NCBI GenBank assembly: GCA_029239875.1
Contig: JARBUD010000023.1
Location: 1-64,000, forward strand
Source: Xanthobacteraceae bacterium
GTDB taxonomy: Bacteria > Pseudomonadota > Alphaproteobacteria > Rhizobiales > Xanthobacteraceae
DNA: 64,000 nucleotides
Direction: 5' to 3'
Shown here: positions 40,344-51,260 of the stretch, in pieces
How the letters are laid out: every line of letters starts with the position of its first letter
How positions within the stretch are numbered: the stretch's first letter is position 1
Translations under genes and position numbers: made by a program
The notes under the pieces: model-generated
Told to the model about the DNA's origin: nothing
Database searches by the model: none
Seen by the model: the letters and a program-made list of their open reading frames with translations, nothing else

Positions 40344-41086
40344 GCGCTTCCGGCAGCGCCGTGCGCAAGCTGCTGCCCGTCGGGCTGGTCGTCCTCGCCG
40401 CCTTCGGCGTGCTGGTCGGCCTCGGCGCGTGGCAGCTGGAGCGCCTCGCCTGGAAGGAAGGCCTCATCGCCAAGGTGGAAGCCCGCATCCATCGCGAGCC
40501 GGTGGACCCGCCGGCCGAGGCCGACTGGCCGGAGGTCGATTATGACCGCGACGAATATCGCCGGGTGAGCGTGCAGGGCCGCCTGCGGCACGACCTTGAA
40601 GTACAGGTCTATGCGCTGATCGATACCGCACCCGACGGCTCGGGTGGGCCGGGCTACTGGGTGATCACGCCGCTGGTGACGGCGGACGGCTCCACCATCC
40701 TGATCAACCGCGGCTTCGTGCCGACCGACCGCCGCTCCCCCGCGACGCGTGCGGAAGGGCAGGTCGACGGCGTCGTCTCCGTCACCGGCCTGCTGCGCCT
40801 GCCGGAGGAGGCGGCGCTGTTCACGCCGGCCAACGATCCGGACAAGGACAGCTGGTTCGTGCGCGATCCCGAGGCCATCGCGAGCGCCAAGGGGCTGGTG
40901 CGCGTCGCTCCCTTCCTCATCGACGCCGATGCGACGCCCAATCCCGGCGGCCTGCCGCGCGGCGGGCTGACCCGCATCGCCTTCCCCAACCGGCACCTCG
41001 AATATGCGCTGACCTGGTTCGGCCTGGCCGCCACGCTGCTCGGCGTCTTCGCGGCCTATGCCTGGGGCCGCCTGCGGCGCGGGTGA
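40340..41086 (+). CDS. SURF1-family oxidase assembly protein
   Basis: A 248-aa protein with membrane helices at each end (about 10-30 and 218-238) around a periplasmic domain. LGAWQLERLAWKEGLI, YRRVSVQGRL, GGPGYWVITPL, INRGFVPTDRR and NRHLEYALTWFGLA are SURF1 hallmarks. SURF1 helps insert haem a into subunit I. GTG start within the GTGA overlap with DUF983. Confidence 0.94.
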   Translation: MSASGSAVRKLLPVGLVVLAAFGVLVGLGAWQLERLAWKEGLIAKVEARIHREPVDPPAEADWPEVDYDRDEYRRVSVQGRLRHDLEVQVYALIDTAPDGSGGPGYWVITPLVTADGSTILINRGFVPTDRRSPATRAEGQVDGVVSVTGLLRLPEEAALFTPANDPDKDSWFVRDPEAIASAKGLVRVAPFLIDADATPNPGGLPRGGLTRIAFPNRHLEYALTWFGLAATLLGVFAAYAWGRLRRG

Positions 41087-41217
41087 GGGAAGGTCGCTAC
41101 CTCTCGCTACCTTTTTCGCCGCATTGCCTGCGCCTACCGCGGCGGAGCTCCATCGCTTGCTTGCCTCCGCTCGCCCCCGCCACTAGTTTGCCGCCGATTT
41201 CTCCAGCGGAGACGTGC

Positions 41218-42627
41218 GTGCGCTACATCTCGACCCGCGGCGAAGCCCCCGTGCTCGCCTTCTCCGACGCGCTGCTCGCCGGCCTTGCGCGCGACGGCGG
41301 CCTCTACGTGCCGGAGACCTTCCCGGCGCTCGCACCGGCCGACATGGCGCGCCTCGCCGGACGCCCCTATGCCGAGGTGGCGGCGAAGGTGATCGCGCCC
41401 TTCGTCGACGAGGTGTTCACCCCCGAGGTGCTGCGCCCGATGCTGGCCGAGGCCTATGCGAGCTTCCGTCACCCGGCGACGACGCCGCTGGTGCAGATCG
41501 CGCCCAACCGCTTCGTGCTGGAGCTGTTCCACGGCCCGACGCTCGCCTTCAAGGACGTGGCGATGCAGCTGCTCGGGCGCATGATGGACCATGTGCTCAC
41601 CCTGCGCGACGAGCGCGCCACGATCGTTGGCGCCACCTCGGGCGATACCGGCAGCGCGGCCATCGAGGCGTTCCGCGGCCGCGCGCGCACCGACGTGTTC
41701 ATTCTTTATCCCGCCGGCCGCGTCTCAGAGGTGCAGCGCCGGCAGATGACGACGGTGCCGGACGCCAACGTCCACGCCATCGCCGTCGAGGGCACCTTCG
41801 ACGACTGCCAGGCGCATGTGAAGGCGATGTTCAACCATCACGCCTTCCGCGACCGGCTGCGCCTCGCTGGCGTGAACTCGATCAACTGGGCGCGCATCGT
41901 CGCGCAGGTGGTCTACTATTTCGTCGCCGGTGCCGCGCTCGGCTCGCCTCACCGGCCGGTCTCCTTCGTGGTGCCGACCGGCAATTTCGGCGACGTGCTC
42001 GCCGGCTTCGTCGCCAAGCGCATGGGCCTGCTGGTCGACCGGCTGGTGATCGCCACCAACGTCAACGACATCCTCGCCCGCACGCTGGCCTCCGGCCGCT
42101 ACGAGGTGACGGGCGTCGTGCCGTCCTCCTCGCCCTCGATGGACATCCAGGTCTCGTCTAACTTCGAGCGTGTGCTGTTCGAGGCGCTGGACCGCGACGC
42201 CGGCGCGCTGCGCGGGCTGATGGCGGCGCTCAACCAGTCCGGCGCCTTCTCGCCGTCCAACCGGGCGCTGGAGGCGATCCGTGCCGATTTCGACGCCGGC
42301 CGCACCGACGAGGCGAAGACCGCCGAGACCATCGCCCGCGTGCGCCGCGAGACCGGCTACCTGCTCGATCCGCATTCGGCGGTGGCGGTCTCGGTGGCCG
42401 AGCGCATCCAGCACGATCCGCGCGTGCCGCAGGTGGTGCTGGCGACCGCGCATCCGGCCAAGTTCCCCGACGCGGTGGAGCGCGCCTGCGGCGAGCGTCC
42501 GGCGCTGCCGCCGCATCTCGCCGACCTGATGGAGCGCGAGGAGCGCACGCCGACCTTGCCCAACGACATCGCCGCCATCGAGGCCTATATCTCCCGCCAC
42601 GCCCGCGCCGCGGAGCCCGCCCTGTGA
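41218..42627 (+). CDS. thrC: Threonine synthase
   Basis: A 469-aa PLP enzyme that converts O-phosphohomoserine to threonine. It starts VRYISTRGEAPVLAFSDALL, and the Schiff-base lysine is in LAFKDVAMQLLGRM. GATSGDTGSAA and VPTGNFGDVLAGF bind the phosphate and cofactor. GTG start with GGAG 7 bases upstream. It overlaps the M16 peptidase gene by 4 bp. Confidence 0.96.
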   Translation: MRYISTRGEAPVLAFSDALLAGLARDGGLYVPETFPALAPADMARLAGRPYAEVAAKVIAPFVDEVFTPEVLRPMLAEAYASFRHPATTPLVQIAPNRFVLELFHGPTLAFKDVAMQLLGRMMDHVLTLRDERATIVGATSGDTGSAAIEAFRGRARTDVFILYPAGRVSEVQRRQMTTVPDANVHAIAVEGTFDDCQAHVKAMFNHHAFRDRLRLAGVNSINWARIVAQVVYYFVAGAALGSPHRPVSFVVPTGNFGDVLAGFVAKRMGLLVDRLVIATNVNDILARTLASGRYEVTGVVPSSSPSMDIQVSSNFERVLFEALDRDAGALRGLMAALNQSGAFSPSNRALEAIRADFDAGRTDEAKTAETIARVRRETGYLLDPHSAVAVSVAERIQHDPRVPQVVLATAHPAKFPDAVERACGERPALPPHLADLMEREERTPTLPNDIAAIEAYISRHARAAEPAL

Positions 42628-43907
42628 GTGCCGATACCGCCGGCCCGCGTATCACGAAGCTAGAGTCAGGCGTCACCGTCGTCACCGACGCGATGCCTCA
42701 CCTCGCCACCGCCTCGCTCGGCATCTGGGCCGGCGCCGGCTCGCGCGACGAGGAGGCGGACGAGCACGGCATCTCGCACCTCCTCGAGCACATGGCGTTC
42801 AAGGGCACGAAGCGCCGCTCCGCCCGCGCAATCGCCGAGGAGATCGAGGCGGTCGGCGGCGACATCAACGCCGCCACCAGCGTCGAGCACACCACCTACA
42901 ATGCCCGCGTGCTGGCGCAGGACGTGCCGCTCGCCATCGACGTGCTGTCCGACATCCTCGCCGAACCGGCCTTCGATCCGGAGGAGCTCACGCGCGAGCA
43001 CAACGTCATCGTGCAGGAGATCGGCGCCGCCCTGGACACGCCGGACGACCTCGTCTTCGACCTGTTCCAGGAGCGGGCCTTCCCCGGCCAGCCGATCGGC
43101 CGTTCCATCCTCGGCACGCCTCAGAGCGTGCGCTCCTTCGGGCCGGATCGGCTGCGCACCTATCTCGACCGCAACTACCGGGCGCCGAAGCTGATCGTCG
43201 CCGCCGCCGGCGCGGTGGACCACGATTCCATCGTCGCCGAGGTTGACAGGCGTCTCGGCGGCTTCGGGCGCGAGGACAAGCCGGCGCCGGTCGCGGGTCA
43301 CTACCAGGGCGGCGTCGAGATCGGCGGCGGGCGCGACCTGGAGCAGGCGCATCTGCTGATCGGCCTGCCGGGTCTCTCCTACCGCGATCCCGGCTTCCAC
43401 GCGCTGCAGGTGTTCACCAATGTGCTGGGCGGGGGCATGTCCTCGCGCCTGTTCCAGGAGGTGCGCGAGGCACGCGGTCTCTGCTACGCGGTCTACTCCT
43501 TCCACTGGGGCTATGCCGACACCGGCTTGTTCGGCGTCTATGCCGGCACCGACGGCGGCGATGTCGACGAACTGGTCGACGTGGTGGTGGACGAGATCGC
43601 CGGCGCCATCGAAACCATGACCGAGGTCGAGCTCGCCCGCTCCAAGGCGCAGGCCAAGGTCGGGCTGCTGGCGGCGCTGGAGAGCTCCGGCGCGCGTGCC
43701 GACCAGCTCGCCCGCCAGATGCTCGCTTTCGGCCGGCCGATCCCGCTGGAGGAGATCGTCGCCAAGGTGGAGGCGGTGACGCTGGAGGACGCCAAGGCGG
43801 CGGGCAGGGCGCTGATCGCCCGCGGCCGGCCCACCTTTGCCGCGCTCGGACCTGCAAAGCCTCTTGAATCGGCGGCGCGCATCGCGGAACGTCTATCCGC
43901 AGCATAA
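42624..43907 (+). CDS. M16-family zinc metallopeptidase (processing peptidase-like)
   Basis: A 427-aa protein of the pitrilysin/mitochondrial processing peptidase group. The inverted zinc motif is HLLEHMAFKGT (HxxEH) with the distal glutamate in HNVIVQEIG. LGGGMSSRLFQEVREARGLCYAVYSF is the C-terminal substrate-cleft segment. In Rhizobiales this gene regularly follows thrC. GTG start overlapping thrC by 4 bp. The substrate is unknown. Confidence 0.92.
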   Translation: MSADTAGPRITKLESGVTVVTDAMPHLATASLGIWAGAGSRDEEADEHGISHLLEHMAFKGTKRRSARAIAEEIEAVGGDINAATSVEHTTYNARVLAQDVPLAIDVLSDILAEPAFDPEELTREHNVIVQEIGAALDTPDDLVFDLFQERAFPGQPIGRSILGTPQSVRSFGPDRLRTYLDRNYRAPKLIVAAAGAVDHDSIVAEVDRRLGGFGREDKPAPVAGHYQGGVEIGGGRDLEQAHLLIGLPGLSYRDPGFHALQVFTNVLGGGMSSRLFQEVREARGLCYAVYSFHWGYADTGLFGVYAGTDGGDVDELVDVVVDEIAGAIETMTEVELARSKAQAKVGLLAALESSGARADQLARQMLAFGRPIPLEEIVAKVEAVTLEDAKAAGRALIARGRPTFAALGPAKPLESAARIAERLSAA

Positions 43908-43928
43908 CCCGCCTTCACGGCACACCGC

Positions 43929-44585
43929 ATGGCCCTGTTCCGTACTGTTTCCTGGCATGAGCCGCCGTCGCTCATCGAAGGCGAGCGGGTGGTGCTGCGC
44001 ATGCCGCAGATGTCGGACTTCGCCGCCTGGGCGTCGCTGCGCGAGGAGAGCCGCAGCTTCCTCACGCCGTGGGAGCCGATCTGGCCGCCCTACGACCTTA
44101 CCCGTGGCTCGTTCCGTCGCCGGATGCGCCGCTATGCGCGCGACGTGCGGGAGGATGCCGCCTATCCCTTCCTGGTCTTCCGCCGCCCCGATCGTGTGCT
44201 GCTCGGCGGGCTATCGCTGTCCAATGTCCGGCGCGGCGTCACCCAGACGGCGAGCCTGGGCTACTGGATGGGCGCACGCCATGCCGGCAAGGGTTATATG
44301 AGCGCGGCGGTGCGGGCGCTGCTGCCCTTCGCCCATGGCACGCTGGGCCTTAGGCGCATCGAGGCGGCCTGCTTGCCGCACAACGAGCCCTCCATCCGCC
44401 TGCTGGAGCGCACCGGCTTCCGCCGCGAGGGCTATGGGCGGGAATATCTCTGCATCAACGGCGTCTGGCAGGACCACCTGCTCTATGCCCGTCTCGGCAG
44501 CGACGCCATCGGGCCGGCGGCAGGTATCGATGCCCCCAGTTTAGTGCCGTTCGAAAGTGGAAGAGAGTTGAACGGCGACAGCTAG
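43929..44585 (+). CDS. GNAT N-acetyltransferase (RimJ/RimL type)
   Basis: A 218-aa acetyltransferase. RVVLRMPQMSDFAAWASLREES is the usual start of RimJ-type domains; LGYWMGARHAGKGYMSAAVRALLPFA binds acetyl-CoA, and LRRIEAACLPHNEPSIRLLERTGF is the conserved C-terminal motif. It may acetylate the N-terminus of a ribosomal or other protein. It follows the M16 gene by 21 bp. Confidence 0.9.
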   Translation: MALFRTVSWHEPPSLIEGERVVLRMPQMSDFAAWASLREESRSFLTPWEPIWPPYDLTRGSFRRRMRRYARDVREDAAYPFLVFRRPDRVLLGGLSLSNVRRGVTQTASLGYWMGARHAGKGYMSAAVRALLPFAHGTLGLRRIEAACLPHNEPSIRLLERTGFRREGYGREYLCINGVWQDHLLYARLGSDAIGPAAGIDAPSLVPFESGRELNGDS

Positions 44586-44628
44586 TCTAGAATTCATAAA
44601 GATGGGCTAGGTAAGACTGCTTAGATCG

Positions 44629-44640
44629 GATCACGTGATC
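44629..44640. promoter_or_regulatory. 12-bp perfect palindrome upstream of bfd
   Basis: GATCACGTGATC is a perfect palindrome in the AT-richer gap between the GNAT gene and bfd, followed by a 7-bp-stem hairpin (44638-44661). It may belong to the 3' end of the upstream transcript or to the bfd control region. No regulator is assigned. Confidence 0.25.
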
Positions 44641-44706
44641 GGCAGATAGGGTTTTGCCGATTGACGGCCTGGCGGAATAGGGCGAAAAGAAAAGACGAGA
44701 GCAAAA

Positions 44707-44723
44707 TTTAGAATAATTCTAAG
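44707..44723. promoter_or_regulatory. Irr-type iron control element upstream of bfd
   Basis: TTTAGAATAATTCTAAG matches the ICE consensus TTTRGAAYNRTTCYAAA at 16 of 17 positions. It ends 28 bp before the bfd start, a position expected for repression by the haem-responsive Fur-family regulator Irr under low iron. Confidence 0.8.
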
Positions 44724-44751
44724 TGGCCCGTCACTTTGGTTCTGCCTTTCG

Positions 44752-44982
44752 ATGATCGTCTGCTCCTGCAATGTGCTGTCCGACCGTCAGATCCGCGACG
44801 CGGTGACGGAGACGCAGGCCGTGCGCACGGCGGGTCAGGTCTATCGCTGCCTCGGCTGCTCCGCCCAGTGCGGCCGCTGCGCCCGCACCATCCGCAAGCT
44901 CATCGACGACGTGAACGCCTCCGCCTGCGGCGGCTGTGCCCGCGAATGCCCGGTCTCCGCCCACGCCATGCCGGCGGAGTGA
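44752..44982 (+). CDS. bfd: Bacterioferritin-associated ferredoxin
   Basis: A 76-aa [2Fe-2S] protein: MIVCSCNVLSD opens it, and the cluster cysteines are CxC (CSCN) plus CxxC (CGRC in CSAQCGRCARTIR). Bfd delivers electrons to bacterioferritin to release stored iron. The C-terminus has extra cysteines (ACGGCARECP), beyond the minimal Bfd. An Irr-type box lies just upstream, and bfr follows on the same strand with its own box. Confidence 0.92.
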   Translation: MIVCSCNVLSDRQIRDAVTETQAVRTAGQVYRCLGCSAQCGRCARTIRKLIDDVNASACGGCARECPVSAHAMPAE

Positions 44983-45031
44983 GCGCGCCGTCTACTAGGC
45001 GTCCCCATCCCTGAGAACATGTAGCGCGCCC

Positions 45032-45133
45032 ACATCCCGAGGTGCCGCCAAAGGCGGCCTCGAAGGATGCTCGCCTTGGCGCACCCGGACGAGCGTCCTT
45101 CGGGGCTCGCTGCGCTCGCACCTCAGGATGAGG
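45032..45133. repeat. Intergenic palindromic repeat, family B, copy 3
   Basis: GAGGTGCCGCCAAAGGCGGCCTCGAAGGATGCTCG on the left closely matches copy 1 (25281), and the right end matches copy 2 (33422). It lies between bfd and bfr. Confidence 0.85.
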
Positions 45134-45222
45134 TTCATCAGGCGGCGCTGATGTGCAACGCCATCCCTGTTGAAACGGTCCGTGCTTTTCGCGCCGCGGC
45201 CTGCTTTGCGGCTTGCGCCATT

Positions 45223-45239
45223 GTTGGAACCATTCTAAA
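45223..45239. promoter_or_regulatory. Irr-type iron control element upstream of bfr
   Basis: GTTGGAACCATTCTAAA matches the ICE consensus at 16 of 17 positions. It ends 37 bp before the bfr start, so a bound regulator should block the promoter when iron is low. Confidence 0.8.
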
Positions 45240-45276
45240 CAATGGCGGCTCATCGCGAACAGGAGAGGCCGCAGCC

Positions 45277-45756
45277 ATGAAGGGCGATCCCAAGGTCATC
45301 GAATATCTCAACCGCGGCGTCCGCTCGGAGCTTACCGCGATCAACCAGTACTGGCTGCATTACCGCATGCTCGACAACTGGGGTTACAAGAAGCTCGCCG
45401 CCAAGTGGCGCGCGGAATCGATCGAGGAGATGCACCACGCGGATCGCTTCATCGACCGCATCCTCTTCCTCGACGGCTTCCCGAACCTGCAGGTGCTCGA
45501 CCCGCTGCGCATCGGCCAGGACGTGAAGGAAGTGGTGGAATGCGACCTTGCCGCCGAGGTCGAGGCGCGCTCGCTCTATCAGGAGGCCGCCACCTATTGC
45601 GAGACGGTGCAGGACTATCCGAGCCGCGACCTGTTCAAGGCGCTGATGGCGGACGAGGAAGGCCATATCGACTTCCTCGAGACCCAGCTCGACCTGATCG
45701 ACAAGCTCGGCCTCCAGCTCTACGCCCAGCACCATATCGGCGATCTCGACGACTGA
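45277..45756 (+). CDS. bfr: Bacterioferritin
   Basis: A 159-aa ferritin-fold subunit of the 24-mer iron store. The diiron ligands E18, E51, H54, E94, E127 and H130 can be counted in the sequence, and the haem-ligand Met52 is in [10 protein letters not shown]. Length is standard. AGGAGAGG precedes the ATG. An Irr-type box is upstream and a clear terminator follows, so bfr is a single-gene transcript. Confidence 0.97.
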   Translation: MKGDPKVIEYLNRGVRSELTAINQYWLHYRMLDNWGYKKLAAKWRAESIEEMHHADRFIDRILFLDGFPNLQVLDPLRIGQDVKEVVECDLAAEVEARSLYQEAATYCETVQDYPSRDLFKALMADEEGHIDFLETQLDLIDKLGLQLYAQHHIGDLDD

Positions 45757-45780
45757 GCGCCGCTCTTTCGACGCTCCATG

Positions 45781-45809
45781 AAAGGCCGGTCCCTCGACCG
45801 GCCTTTTTC
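45781..45809 (+). terminator. Rho-independent terminator of bfr
   Basis: AAGGCCGGT-CCCTCG-ACCGGCCTT followed by TTT(C), 25 bp after the bfr stop. Confidence 0.92.
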
Positions 45810-45885
45810 GTTGCGCTACCGGCCGCACTCGGCACATGCCGCTGCGTCTGCGCGGATTTCGTCGGAAACCCCTGCTCAGTTTTGT

Positions 45886-45902
45886 ATTAGACTTATTCTA
45901 AG
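45886..45902. promoter_or_regulatory. Degenerate Irr-type box upstream of the ferric-iron transporter
   Basis: ATTAGACTTATTCTAAG matches the ICE consensus at 14 of 17 positions. It lies 119 bp before the binding-protein start, further out than in bfd and bfr. Such upstream sites are compatible with activation by Irr under iron limitation (inference). Confidence 0.6.
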
Positions 45903-46021
45903 CTATTGAGTTAACGTAGTTTTTCTTTGACCCGCGGACGGGGCTCCGCTACCGCCTCCGGCATACCTAACGTCAACCCGCGATCGTCATGGTCGGCGGG
46001 TGCTGCACGCAGGAGACGAGA

Positions 46022-47071
46022 ATGGTCAGGACCCCCGCCAATTCCCTCGCCCGCCGCCTCGCCTTCGCCGGCTCGCTCGCCGCCGGCCTCGCGCTCGCGT
46101 CGTTCGGCGCCTCGGCCGAGGAAGTGGTGAACATCTACACCACGCGCGAGCCGGGCCTCGCCAAGCCGCTCTTCGACGCCTTCACCGAGAAGACCGGCGT
46201 CAAGGTCAACAGCGTCTTCGTCAAGGACGGCCTCGCCGAGCGCGTGAAGGCCGAGGGCGAGGGCTCGCCCGCCGACGTGCTGATGACCGTCGACATCGGC
46301 TCGCTGCTCGACCTCGTCGACCAGGGCGTCACCCAGCCGGTGAAGTCGAACGTGCTGGAGAAGGCGATCCCCGCGGGCCTGCGCGCCCCGGACGGCTCGT
46401 GGTACGCGCTCTCGGCGCGCGCCCGCGTCGCCTATCTCTCCAAGGACCGGGTGAAGCTCGACGCCATCACCTATGAGGACTTCGCCGACCCGAAGTACAA
46501 GGGCGAGGTCTGCATCCGCTCCGGCAAGCACCCCTATAACACCGCGCTGATCGCCGCCTTCATCGTTCATCACGGCGAGGCGAAGGCGGAGGAGTGGCTG
46601 AAGGGCGTGAAGGCCAACCTCGCCCGCAAGGCCGCCGGCGGCGACCGCGAAGTGGCGCGCGACATCCTTGGTGACATCTGTGACCTCGGCCTCGCCAATT
46701 CCTACTATGTGGGCCTGATGCGCTCCGGCAAGGGCGGCCCCGAGCAGGAGGCATGGGCCAAGGCGATCAACGTCGTGCTGCCCACCTTCCAGGGCGGCGG
46801 CACCCATGTGAACATCTCCGGCGCCACGGTCGCCAAGAACGCGCCGAACAAGGGCAACGCCGTCAAGCTGCTGGAATATCTCGTCTCGCCCGAGGCGCAG
46901 GACCTCTACGCCAAGGGCAATTACGAATATCCCGTCGTGCCCGAGGCCCCGGTCGATCCGATCATCGCCGCCTTCGGCCCGCTCAAGGTCGACAATGTCG
47001 ACCTCGTCGCGGTCGCCAAGGCGCGCAAGGCGGCGGCCGACCTCGCCGACAAGGTCGGCTTCGACAACTGA
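46022..47071 (+). CDS. Ferric-iron ABC transporter, periplasmic binding protein (FbpA/FutA type)
   Basis: A 349-aa protein with a signal peptide (cut near FGASAEE). The mature domain starts VVNIYTTREPGLAKPLFDAF, and DLGLANSYYVGLM holds the tandem tyrosines that bind Fe(III) in FbpA-type proteins. SARARVAYLSKDRV and FQGGGTHVNISGA are family landmarks. It binds periplasmic ferric iron for the permease encoded 73 bp downstream. An Irr-like box lies upstream. Confidence 0.92.
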   Translation: MVRTPANSLARRLAFAGSLAAGLALASFGASAEEVVNIYTTREPGLAKPLFDAFTEKTGVKVNSVFVKDGLAERVKAEGEGSPADVLMTVDIGSLLDLVDQGVTQPVKSNVLEKAIPAGLRAPDGSWYALSARARVAYLSKDRVKLDAITYEDFADPKYKGEVCIRSGKHPYNTALIAAFIVHHGEAKAEEWLKGVKANLARKAAGGDREVARDILGDICDLGLANSYYVGLMRSGKGGPEQEAWAKAINVVLPTFQGGGTHVNISGATVAKNAPNKGNAVKLLEYLVSPEAQDLYAKGNYEYPVVPEAPVDPIIAAFGPLKVDNVDLVAVAKARKAAADLADKVGFDN

Positions 47072-47144
47072 CGGGACGGGTGGCCCCGCGCCGCCCGGTC
47101 AGCCTCTGTCCCGGAGCGGCATCGCTCCGGGGACGTTCCGCGAC

Positions 47145-48809
47145 ATGACCTCGACTGTTAGCGACAGTTCTGCGCCCCTGCGCGCCCCCGGCCACCCGCT
47201 CCTGCGGGCGGCGACGGGGGCGGTTGTGCTTCTGGTGCTGCTGCCGCTCATCGCGCTGCTGTGGACGGCGCTCAACGGCTCGGGCGATCTCTGGCCGCAC
47301 CTGATCGCCAACGTCATCCCGCACGCGCTCATGGAGACGGCGCTGCTCGTGCTCGGCGTCGGCGTCGTGGCGGGGGTGATCGGCACCGGCACGGCTTGGC
47401 TAGTGGCGGTGTGCCGCTTCCCCGGACGGGCGGTGTTCGAATGGGCGCTGCTGCTGCCCCTCGCCATCCCGACCTACATCCAGGCCTTCGTCTATGTCGA
47501 CGCGGTGCACCCGCTCGGGCCGATCCCGACGCTGATCCGCACCACCTTCGGCCTTAGGCCGCGCGACCTCTGGCTGCCGGAGGTGCGCTCGCTGCCCGGC
47601 TGCATCGTGCTGCTCGGGCTGGTGCTCTACCCTTACGTCTACCTCGCCGCCCGCTCCGCCTTCCTGGTGCAGACCGCCTCGGTGCTGGACGCGGCGCGCA
47701 CGCTCGGCGTCGGCGCGACCGAGGCGTTCTTCCGCATCGCCCTACCGCTCGCCCGCCCCGCCATCGCGGTGGGCGTGACGCTGGCGCTGATGGAGACCGT
47801 GAACGACATCGGCGCCTCCGAATTCCTCGGCGTGCAGACGTTGACCCTGTCGATCTATTCGACCTGGCTCAACCGCTCCAGCCTGCCCGGCGCGGCGCAG
47901 ATCGCGCTGTTCATGCTGGCGCTGATGATCGGCCTTGTGCTGCTCGAGCGCTGGGGCCGGCGGCATCTCCGCGTCGCCAACATAGGTGGGCGCTCCTATG
48001 CGCCGGTGCGCCGCCCGCTCAGCGCGGGGCAGGGGACGATCGCGTTCCTTGCCTGCTTCCTCCCGGTGCTGCTCGGCTTCCTGATGCCCGCCGGTCATCT
48101 GGCTCTCGCCGCCTGGAAGCGCATCCAGTTCCACGGGATCCCGCAGGCCATCCTCGTCGAGACGGTGACCACCGCGCTGTTCGCGGCCATCGGCACGGTG
48201 CTGGCGCTCGCCTGCGGCTTCCTCGTGGCGGTGGCGCTGCGCAGCGGCGCGCTGCGCTCGGGGCTCGCTTTGCGCCTCGCCAGCCTCGGCTATGCTGTGC
48301 CGGGAACGGTGCTGGCGGTGGGCCTGCTGGTGCCGCTCGCCGGCTTCGACAACATGGTCTCGCATGTGAGCCAGCAGATCACTGGAATCTCCACCGGGCT
48401 GCTGCTGTCCGGCTCTGGCGCGGCGCTGATCATCGCCTATGTGATCCGGTTCCTCGCCATTCCCGTCGGCGGGCTGGAGGCCGGCTACGGCAAGATCGGC
48501 ACCTCGCTCGACATGGCGGCACGCAGCCTCGGCGAGCAGCCGGGCGGGGTGATCAGGCGCATCCACCTGCCGCTGTTGCGCCCCGCGCTCGGGGCGGCGG
48601 CGCTCCTGGTCTTCGTCGACTGCATGAAGGAACTGCCGGCGACGCTGATGCTGCGCCCGCTGAATTTCGAGACGCTGGCGAGCCACGTCTATGCCGAGGC
48701 CGCGCGCGGCACTTATGAGGACGGCGCGCTGGCGGCGCTGCTCATCGTGCTGGTGGGCCTCGCACCGGTCATCCTGCTGGCGCGGCTGAGTCGGCCGCAG
48801 AACGATTGA
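47145..48809 (+). CDS. Ferric-iron ABC transporter, fused two-domain permease (FbpB type)
   Basis: A 554-aa inner-membrane permease with two homologous halves of about six helices each. Both halves carry an EAA-type loop that docks the ATPase: DAARTLGVGATEAFFRIALPLARP and the second copy around MAARSLGEQPGG...LPLLRPAL. A GC hairpin (about 47111-47130) lies between the two transporter genes. No ATPase gene follows; the next gene is on the other strand, so the energising subunit must be encoded elsewhere. Confidence 0.92.
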   Translation: MTSTVSDSSAPLRAPGHPLLRAATGAVVLLVLLPLIALLWTALNGSGDLWPHLIANVIPHALMETALLVLGVGVVAGVIGTGTAWLVAVCRFPGRAVFEWALLLPLAIPTYIQAFVYVDAVHPLGPIPTLIRTTFGLRPRDLWLPEVRSLPGCIVLLGLVLYPYVYLAARSAFLVQTASVLDAARTLGVGATEAFFRIALPLARPAIAVGVTLALMETVNDIGASEFLGVQTLTLSIYSTWLNRSSLPGAAQIALFMLALMIGLVLLERWGRRHLRVANIGGRSYAPVRRPLSAGQGTIAFLACFLPVLLGFLMPAGHLALAAWKRIQFHGIPQAILVETVTTALFAAIGTVLALACGFLVAVALRSGALRSGLALRLASLGYAVPGTVLAVGLLVPLAGFDNMVSHVSQQITGISTGLLLSGSGAALIIAYVIRFLAIPVGGLEAGYGKIGTSLDMAARSLGEQPGGVIRRIHLPLLRPALGAAALLVFVDCMKELPATLMLRPLNFETLASHVYAEAARGTYEDGALAALLIVLVGLAPVILLARLSRPQND

Positions 48810-48841
48810 GGTTTGACGGCGGGCGCAAACGGGGCCGTCCT

Positions 48842-48883
48842 GCGTCCTTCGAGGCTCGCTGCCGCTCGCACCTCAGGATGAGG
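48842..48883. repeat. Family B repeat, right half only
   Basis: GCGTCCTTCGAGGCTCGCTGC...CACCTCAGGATGAGG corresponds to the right half of the family B elements. It is followed, not preceded, by a left half at 48916, so the order is swapped relative to intact copies. Confidence 0.75.
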
Positions 48884-48915
48884 TGGGTCGAGAGGAACCC
48901 GACTGAATTAACGAT

Positions 48916-48953
48916 CTTCATGCTGAGGTGCCGGGCGCAGCCCGGCCTCGAAG
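48916..48953. repeat. Family B repeat, left half only
   Basis: CTTCATGCTGAGGTGCCGGGCGCAGCCCGGCCTCGAAG corresponds to the left half of family B with its own inner hairpin. Together with 48842-48883 it looks like a rearranged pair or two eroded copies. Confidence 0.75.
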
Positions 48954-48967
48954 CACGCAGATCTCTC

Positions 48968-49057
48968 CGTCATCCCGGACAGCCGAAGGCCGATCCGGGA
49001 TCGCGTAAACATTGGAGAGCGATCCCGGCTCTTCGCTGCGCTCCGGCCGGGATGACG
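48968..49057. repeat. Intergenic palindromic repeat, family A, copy 2
   Basis: A 90-bp element with CGTCATCCCGG / CCGGGATGACG ends. Its reverse complement aligns along its length with 21976-22066, including GATCGCTCTCCA and GATCGGCCTTTCGGC segments. It lies between two converging genes and may serve as a transcript end. Confidence 0.85.
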
Positions 49058-49068
49058 ACGTCAGGTAA

Positions 49069-51036
<1,968 letters not shown>

Positions 51037-51260
51037 CCTCGCCTCCCTTGCTTCTTGCGTTGTCCCGGATCGGCGCACCGGCGCCTCGGCCTTTTGGCCG
51101 AGTCATAGCGTCCGGTTCGCTTCCTGTCAGGCCATCAAACAGACACAGAAGGACAGGATGTTCCAGCCGCTTTGAAACGGATCAGTGCCGCCCGCGCGGC
51201 CTGACCTTGCGCGGCTTCGTCCCGATGCTGTAGCGAGGGCCGGGGGCACGTCGAACCTAG

